Assembly: GCA_947476515.1 (NCBI GenBank) | Contig: CANJQZ010000002.1 | Span: forward strand, 1-29,510 | Length of the DNA stretch: 29,510 nucleotides | Direction of reading: 5' to 3' | From: Flavobacteriales bacterium | GTDB taxonomy: Bacteria; Bacteroidota; Bacteroidia; Flavobacteriales_D; Crocinitomicaceae | Shown here: in pieces, positions 25,113-29,510 of the stretch | Layout: each line of letters opens with the position of its first letter | How positions within the stretch are numbered: position 1 is the first letter of the stretch | Made by a program: the position numbers and the translations under genes | Notes under the pieces: generated by a model | What the model saw: the letters and a program-made list of their open reading frames with translations, nothing else | Told to the model about the DNA's origin: nothing | Database searches by the model: none

Positions 25113-25145
25113 TTTTTTTCGCTGGATAAAATCCAGCGAAAAAAA
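25113..25145. terminator. Bidirectional-type intrinsic terminator after the dnaA-yigZ unit
   Basis: TTCGCTGGAT (25118-25127), loop AAA, ATCCAGCGAA (25131-25140), with T run on the left and A run on the right, so both strands end in U runs. On the minus strand it follows yigZ by about 53 bp. The rest of the 25016-25197 gap shows no other feature. Confidence 0.9.
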
Positions 25146-25197
25146 CATTTAACCCCTCATGAGTTTAAAAAATATTATTTTGCATAAATAAGACCAC

Positions 25198-25812
25198 TCA
25201 GTTAAAAATATATATTTCAAAACTAATATCATTGATCTTTGATATCATTTCATTGACTTTGTTCTTTTCACTTTCTAAGGTAATTATTTCCAGTTGATAA
25301 GTATTGTCGAGCTTAACTTTGATTTCTACTTTCCATTTATATTTGGCACATCTGCTAACTAATTTCATAAGTACGCCATATTCTCCTTGAATTTCAAAGC
25401 GTATCTTTTGTTCAATTACGATAATATCAGATGATTCAATCACGAGTCGAGCACTTTCCTTATAGGCTTGTATCAGTCCACTTGCGCCCAGTTTAGTTCC
25501 ACCGTAATAACGAATTACAACGAGTCCGACTTGTAGTAATTGGGCTGATTTTAATTGTCCTAAAATTGGCAATCCAGCTGTTCCGCTAGGCTCTCCATCA
25601 TCAGAGGAACGAAAACTAATTTCATTTTCTATTATCGCAGTTGCATGACAAAAATGACTGGCTTTTGGGTGTAGTTTTTTGAGTTGGCTTAATTCAATTT
25701 TAAAATTATCCAAGGAACTGCAAGGAAAAATAACCGCAATGAATTTAGAATTTTTGACACTTAAAAGTGAAGTAAATATTGTGGCTACACTTCTATGCGT
25801 TTCAGTAATCAA
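25198..25812 (-). CDS. yigZ: YigZ/IMPACT-family protein
   Basis: A 204-residue protein of the UPF0029/IMPACT family. The signature blocks are RSSDDGEPSGTAGLPIL (residues 69-84) and VVIRYYGGTKLGASGLIQAY (about 98-117), and HFCHATAI lies before them. The C-terminal third resembles DUF1949. In eukaryotes IMPACT regulates GCN2 kinase; the bacterial function is not settled. It is 15 bp downstream of dnaA and therefore probably cotranscribed with it, which is not a universally conserved arrangement. Start at 25812 chosen as the first ATG giving the usual N terminus. Confidence 0.92.
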   Translation of the reverse strand: MITETHRSVATIFTSLLSVKNSKFIAVIFPCSSLDNFKIELSQLKKLHPKASHFCHATAIIENEISFRSSDDGEPSGTAGLPILGQLKSAQLLQVGLVVIRYYGGTKLGASGLIQAYKESARLVIESSDIIVIEQKIRFEIQGEYGVLMKLVSRCAKYKWKVEIKVKLDNTYQLEIITLESEKNKVNEMISKINDISFEIYIFN

Positions 25813-25827
25813 TCCTTAAAATAACGC

Positions 25828-27258
25828 TTATTGAATCGTTAACTTCTTCTCAAGATCTTCAAGATAATGTCTAAATTGCTTATCTGTTTCGGATAAATTA
25901 ACAACCGTTCTACAAGCATGAAGCACTGTAGCATGATCTTTTCCACCACAATGTGCTCCGATATTAGCCAAAGAAGATTTGGTCATTTTCTTAGAGAAAA
26001 ACATTGAAATCTGCCTTGCTTGAACCACTTCTCTTTTTCTTGTTTTTGACTTTAACATTTCAATTGGAAGGTCAAAGTAATCACAAACAACTTTCTGAAT
26101 ATATTCGATTGAGACTTCTCTCGCAGTGCTTTTCACAAATTTATCAACCATTTGCTTCGCTAATTCAAGCGTGATGGCTTTTTTGTTAAGAGATGCTTGC
26201 GCTAAAAGTGTGTTTAAGGCACCTTCAATCTCACGGATGTTCGTGTTGATAGAGTAGGCAAGGTATTCAACAACATCTTTTGGTAACTCAATACCACTTC
26301 CGTACATTTTCTTCTCTAAAATCGCAATTCTAGTTTCTAAATCTGGCGTCGCAAGATCAGCTGACAATCCCCACTTGAACCGAGAAAGTAACCTTTGCTC
26401 CATTCCTTGCATCTCTACAGGGGCCTTATCAGATGTTAATACAATCTGCTTACCATTTTGATGCAAGTGATTGAATATGCTAAAGAATACATCTTGTGTG
26501 CGTTCCTTGCCAGCGAAAAACTGAACATCATCAATAATTAATACATCAATCATTTGATAGAAATGCACAAAATCATTAGTTGTTTGATTTTTGATAGCAT
26601 CGATAAATTGATGCGCAAACTTTTCTGATTGTACATACAAAACTGTTTTACTTGGGTGTTGCTCCTTAATAGCAATTCCGATAGAATGCGCTAAGTGCGT
26701 TTTCCCAAGGCCAACTCCACCATAAATCAATAATGGGTTGAAGGCAGTTCCACCTGGTTTATTTGCTACAGCATATCCTGAAGCGCGTGCCAAACGATTG
26801 CATTCCCCTTCGATGAAATTTTCAAAAGTAAAAGCAGGTATTAAATTAGACTCAATATTTACTTTCTTTAATCCTGGAATGATAAATGGATTTCTTATCT
26901 GTTTTTCAGTTGCGTGTATCGGCATAGATACCGGCGTGTTGCGCAATGAAGCATTATTTTGTGTTGGTAATTTTACAGTGTAAGGTACAGAATTGGTATT
27001 GTTACTCTCCATAACAATTGAATATTCTAAACTTCCTTCCGCACCAATTTCTTTTTTAACGACACCACTTAAAAGTTTGATGTAATGTTCTTCTAACCAT
27101 TCATAAAAAAAATGTGAAGGAACTTGGATTGTTAAAACACTGTTTTCCAATTTAATTGGAATAATAGGCTCAAACCAAATTTTGTACGCTTGTAAAGAAA
27201 CATTGTCTTTGATTACTTTTAAACATTTCCCCCAGGCGCCTTCGTGATTGTTGTTCAT
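25828..27258 (-). CDS. dnaA: Chromosomal replication initiator protein DnaA
   Basis: AAA+ initiator that melts oriC and loads the helicase. 476 residues. Domain I (about 1-80) starts GAWGKCLKVIKDNVSLQAYK; domain II is a short linker (about 90-135). Domain III has Walker A GGVGLGKT (180-187), Walker B VLIIDDVQFF (239-248), the sensor LTSDKAP and the arginine-finger region LSRFKWG. Domain IV (about 375-476) has the DNA-binding signature CGGKDHATVLHACRTV. It heads a unit with yigZ. No obvious DnaA boxes (TTATCCACA) were seen in the 258-bp upstream gap, so this is not evidently the origin. Confidence 0.98.
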   Translation of the reverse strand: MNNNHEGAWGKCLKVIKDNVSLQAYKIWFEPIIPIKLENSVLTIQVPSHFFYEWLEEHYIKLLSGVVKKEIGAEGSLEYSIVMESNNTNSVPYTVKLPTQNNASLRNTPVSMPIHATEKQIRNPFIIPGLKKVNIESNLIPAFTFENFIEGECNRLARASGYAVANKPGGTAFNPLLIYGGVGLGKTHLAHSIGIAIKEQHPSKTVLYVQSEKFAHQFIDAIKNQTTNDFVHFYQMIDVLIIDDVQFFAGKERTQDVFFSIFNHLHQNGKQIVLTSDKAPVEMQGMEQRLLSRFKWGLSADLATPDLETRIAILEKKMYGSGIELPKDVVEYLAYSINTNIREIEGALNTLLAQASLNKKAITLELAKQMVDKFVKSTAREVSIEYIQKVVCDYFDLPIEMLKSKTRKREVVQARQISMFFSKKMTKSSLANIGAHCGGKDHATVLHACRTVVNLSETDKQFRHYLEDLEKKLTIQ

Positions 27259-27500
27259 TCTTTGTTTTTTAATAGTTATTATATGCTCTGTAAATCAATT
27301 GATTAGGAGAATTTCGAATTGATTTAGATGTTGTTTATTTCCAACAGCAAATATTTGAATAAAAAAGTTATAAAAAAAGTTTGATACCCCTTGATTATTA
27401 ATTTTTTTTTACATGTACTGAAAATATTTATTTTTTTCTGAAATAAAGGAGATTTCCTTAAAATTAAGGATAATTTTCTATTATACCTTAGTGAAAATCG

Positions 27501-27508
27501 TAATTTTG
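27501..27508 (+). promoter_or_regulatory. -7 box of the thioesterase-arginase family operon
   Basis: TAATTTTG is an exact TAnnTTTG match ending 8 nt before the GTG start at 27517. No TTG was found at -33. If used, the mRNA would begin within a few bases of the start codon. Confidence 0.5.
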
Positions 27509-27516
27509 AATAAAAA

Positions 27517-27933
27517 GTGGAAATAAAATTTAAACATATCACGCAGCATCGTATTCGCTATGCCGAAACCGATAAAATGGGTTACTGTTATTATGGTAAT
27601 TATCCCACCTTTTTAGAGGTTGGTAGGGTAGAACTATTTCGTGCTTTGGGGATTAGTTATAAGTCTTTGGAAGATAATGGAATTCTTCTTCCTGTTCTAG
27701 ATCTTAACATCAAATATATTGCACCGGCTTTGTATGATGATCTTATTAGGGTAGATACTGCTCTTATTAGACTCGATGGAGTTCGTTTATTTTTTGAATA
27801 TTCCATATATAGTGAGGCTGATGTTTTACTCGTTAAAGCTACCACAACATTAGTTTTTGTCGATGCTAATAATCGAAAACCTATCGCTCCTCCTCAAAAT
27901 TTCGTTTCTTTAATATCTCCTTATGTCTATTGA
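27517..27933 (+). CDS. YbgC/FadM-family acyl-CoA thioesterase (hotdog fold)
   Basis: A 138-residue 4-hydroxybenzoyl-CoA-type thioesterase. The catalytic aspartate is Asp19 in RYAETDKMGYCYYGNY, followed by FLEVGRVELFRALGI, both diagnostic. The start is a GTG: the next in-frame ATG would remove the catalytic aspartate and an in-frame stop lies just upstream, so GTG at 27517 is the only workable start. The substrate cannot be told from the sequence. Overlaps the next gene by 11 bp, so the two are translated as a pair. The overlap with an arginase-family gene has no obvious metabolic logic. Confidence 0.93.
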   Translation: MEIKFKHITQHRIRYAETDKMGYCYYGNYPTFLEVGRVELFRALGISYKSLEDNGILLPVLDLNIKYIAPALYDDLIRVDTALIRLDGVRLFFEYSIYSEADVLLVKATTTLVFVDANNRKPIAPPQNFVSLISPYVY

Positions 27934-28894
27934 CCAATTCTCATTTTCATTTAATAGGATGGCTTCCTCTCTTTTGAAGGAGCATTTTTCAAGTAGGTCT
28001 GGTGAATTAAAAATGGGAGAACATTGCACTTCTATTACTTTAGAAGAGGCCGAATTTGTAATTATTGGGATTTCTGAATCTATTGGACCTAAGGCAAATT
28101 TTGGTCGTCAAGGTGCAGAAAATACTTTTCGAGCATTTTTACCTTACTTTCTAAATACCCAGGCAAATTCAAATTTGAAAATTCATATACTGGGTGAAAT
28201 TTGGGTCCCAACTAATTTTGATACGCTATCAGCACAAAAAGTAGTCCCTGCTCTAGATGAATATGTCTTATCGGTACTTAATAAATTTTTAAAACCACAT
28301 CAAATTCCAATTGTAATAGGTGGTGGACACAACAATGCTTTACCTTTAATGCGCTGGTCATCACAGTTTCACGCTGATTTAGCGGTGCTTAATTTAGATG
28401 CACATGCTGATTGTAGAACTACTGAGGTAAGACATAGTGGCAATTCATTCTCCTTTGCCTTGGAAAGTGGTGTATTAAAAAAATATGCTGTTCTCGGTCT
28501 GCATGAAGCTTATTTAAATCCAAGTGTTTTAGAATTTTTTCAAAAGTATCCATGCACCTACAGTCTTTATGAAGATTATCTAGACGGTAGATCCTTACTT
28601 TCTGATCTCGAATTATTTTTGAATTCATTAGAAACGAGTCAAACATTAGGAATTGAAATAGATATGGACGCGATCGAAAACATGCCTAGTTCAGCTCAAT
28701 CTCCTTCTGGATGGCGCTTTGATGAGGTACGAACTTATATCAGGAAAATTGTTGCAATGCACCAAAACATATCCTATTTACATCTCACTGAAGCAGCTCC
28801 ATTAAATGAATCGGATGACAGGATAGTTGGGAAAGCTCTAACTTATTTAGTACTAGATTTTACTGCTCAGTATTGCTTAAAAAGAGTTAGATAA
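27923..28894 (+). CDS. Formimidoylglutamase/arginase-family ureohydrolase
   Basis: A 323-residue member of the ureohydrolase family, which splits guanidino-type groups with a binuclear manganese centre. The metal ligands are all present: His136 (GGGHNNA), Asp159/His161/Asp163 (NLDAHADCR) and Asp247/Asp249 (GIEIDMDAI). RHSGNSFS and ANFGRQGAENTFRAFLPY are typical of formimidoylglutamase-like members, which act in histidine degradation (HutG). No other hut genes are in view, so the substrate could instead be arginine or agmatine. Starts inside the thioesterase gene (11-bp overlap). Stops 1 bp from the convergent lipoprotein gene. Confidence 0.88.
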   Translation: MSIDQFSFSFNRMASSLLKEHFSSRSGELKMGEHCTSITLEEAEFVIIGISESIGPKANFGRQGAENTFRAFLPYFLNTQANSNLKIHILGEIWVPTNFDTLSAQKVVPALDEYVLSVLNKFLKPHQIPIVIGGGHNNALPLMRWSSQFHADLAVLNLDAHADCRTTEVRHSGNSFSFALESGVLKKYAVLGLHEAYLNPSVLEFFQKYPCTYSLYEDYLDGRSLLSDLELFLNSLETSQTLGIEIDMDAIENMPSSAQSPSGWRFDEVRTYIRKIVAMHQNISYLHLTEAAPLNESDDRIVGKALTYLVLDFTAQYCLKRVR

Positions 28895-28895
28895 A

Positions 28896-29231
28896 TTAAG
28901 GGACTACATTAATATTACTCATTTTTATCACTGCGTCTGCTGCACATCCCTCCGGATTAGGTGCTTTAAGAAGCGTGATGTCAAAGGTCATGTGCAGTCC
29001 TTTCTTTTTATATTTCGTTTCTAAGTCTATGGGGTAAAAGGTGTGAAATTGATTGTCGCTACCAGGTTGTCCTGTAACTTCGATATAAAGCGGACAATTA
29101 TTTTCATTAAGGTGTAAGATACCTGAATAGACACCATTTTTTGTAACTGATTCTGATTTATGCTTCATTTTGCAAGGTGTTTTGCAGGCAAGAACAAGCG
29201 TGCTAAGTAAAAGGATGTAAAATATTTTCAT
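28896..29231 (-). CDS. Small lipoprotein, unknown function
   Basis: A 111-residue lipoprotein. The chosen start at 29231 gives MKIFYILLLSTLVLAC, a clean signal peptide with lipobox LVLAC (Cys16). The frame is open to 29279, but the upstream part overlaps a terminator hairpin and is not credible. The mature part has TPCKMKHKSES, GVYSGILHLNENNCPLYIEV and a C-terminal CAADAVIKMSNINVVP, with cysteines that could pair. No family recognised. A near-consensus -7 box (TATCTTTA, minus strand 29251-29244) sits between the terminator and the ATG. The gene lies directly behind the candidate small RNA, so attenuation is possible. Confidence 0.7.
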   Translation of the reverse strand: MKIFYILLLSTLVLACKTPCKMKHKSESVTKNGVYSGILHLNENNCPLYIEVTGQPGSDNQFHTFYPIDLETKYKKKGLHMTFDITLLKAPNPEGCAADAVIKMSNINVVP

Positions 29232-29250
29232 ATTATTTTTTGTTAAAGAT

Positions 29251-29348
29251 AAAAAAAAAGAGGCCCGAAGGCCTCTCATTCAAGTAACCTGTAGCAAAGT
29301 TAATTTGAATTATTACTTATTGTAACGACACTATTCTTTGAAGGTTAC
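29251..29348 (-). ncRNA. Candidate structured small RNA or leader ending in an intrinsic terminator
   Basis: Minus strand: GTAACCT (29348-29342) pairs with AGGTTAC (29290-29284), and CAAAG (29340-29336) with CTTTG (29299-29295), with an internal loop of 1 versus 4 nt. A short GTAA/TTAC-type hairpin can form in the middle. After a 6-nt spacer comes AGAGGCC-TTCG-GGCCTCT (29276-29259) and nine T. A near-consensus -7 box (TAATTTTC, 29358-29351) places the start at the first stem. The layout, a closed stem plus terminator in about 100 nt, suits a small RNA such as a 6S-type or other Bacteroidota RNA. The alternative is a leader attenuator of the lipoprotein gene. Confidence 0.5.
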
Positions 29349-29389
29349 ACGAAAATTAACATTTCATCATTGATAAACATATTTCTGCA

Positions 29390-29422
29390 TTGATTTTTCA
29401 TCATAATGAAAAATTAAATTTG
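29390..29422 (+). promoter_or_regulatory. Promoter of the SirB1-like gene
   Basis: TTG at 29390-29392, 22-bp spacer, TAAATTTG at 29415-29422. The GTG start at 29427 follows after 4 nt, so the mRNA is probably leaderless. Confidence 0.65.
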
Positions 29423-29426
29423 TCCT

Positions 29427-29510
29427 GTGAATCCACAAGAAAAGCAACTTAATGCATTAATCCGTTTACTCGATGATCCCGATCAAGAGGTCTATGGTCA
29501 AGTACATGAA
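29427..29510 (+). CDS. N terminus of a SirB1/transglutaminase-like family protein (partial)
   Basis: The first 28 codons of a gene that continues past the right edge. The GTG start is followed by NPQEKQLNALIRLLDDPDQE, then VYGQVHE. This resembles the HEAT-like N-terminal segment (ALIxLLDDPDxEVYxxV) of Bacteroidota SirB1-type transglutaminase-like proteins. There is no ATG in frame. A full promoter ends 4 nt upstream. The domain that would prove the family lies outside the window, so the call is moderate. Confidence 0.6.
   Translation, partial: MNPQEKQLNALIRLLDDPDQEVYGQVHE

Noticed and set aside
27259..27516. Possible chromosomal origin next to dnaA
   Set aside because: The gap is AT-rich but I found no TTATCCACA-type DnaA box cluster; Bacteroidota origins are often not at dnaA.
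27324..27542. 72-residue minus-strand frame upstream of dnaA
   Set aside because: Low-complexity translation of an AT-rich promoter gap; no recognised motif and it overlaps the thioesterase start.
29232..29279. Longer N terminus of the small lipoprotein
   Set aside because: Those codons lie in the terminator hairpin and its T run, and the internal Met gives a clean lipoprotein signal.

Overview
The window is low-GC chromosomal DNA of a member of the Bacteroidota, most likely a flavobacterium-type organism. The evidence is a gliding-motility-associated (type IX secretion) C-terminal domain protein, DUF5686- and DUF4836-type envelope proteins, Bacteroidota-type promoters (TTG, about 19-22 bp, TAnnTTTG) and starts without Shine-Dalgarno sequences. 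The genus cannot be fixed from the sequence alone.

Layout. 1-3595: minus-strand envelope/cofactor cluster (coaX, outer-membrane beta-barrel candidate, lptC, small membrane protein, DUF5686-like protein cut by the window edge). 3705-3872: tRNA-Phe with its own promoter and terminator. 3873-9578: accessory segment bounded by a 70-bp direct repeat (68/70 identical). It holds a truncated FISUMP-domain gene remnant, a KilA-N gene between two mosaics of palindromic repeats, an AAA ATPase/DUF4143-type gene behind an operator-like repeat array, a TlpA-like thioredoxin and an unrecognised secreted protein. 9574-11412: type IX secreted SprB-repeat protein. 11664-15840: TIGR01777 oxidoreductase, secreted transglutaminase-like protein, peroxiredoxin and trigger factor. 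15863-17606: tRNA-Leu and the mlaE-mlaF pair. 17683-20392: tightly overlapping SprT-like, mannose-1-phosphate guanylyltransferase and dusB genes. 20398-24269: three-gene envelope operon of unknown role. 24305-27258: HMCES/YedK-type protein, then yigZ and dnaA. 27501-29510: thioesterase and formimidoylglutamase pair, a small lipoprotein, a candidate small RNA and the start of a SirB1-like gene.

Most genes are housekeeping or envelope functions. The unusual content is the repeat-bounded segment beside tRNA-Phe, the operator array at 5689-5760, the candidate structured RNA at 29251-29348, and several genes whose start codon lies 4-8 nt from a consensus -7 box, which suggests leaderless or nearly leaderless mRNAs. 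I saw no CRISPR array, complete insertion sequence, integrase or rRNA.
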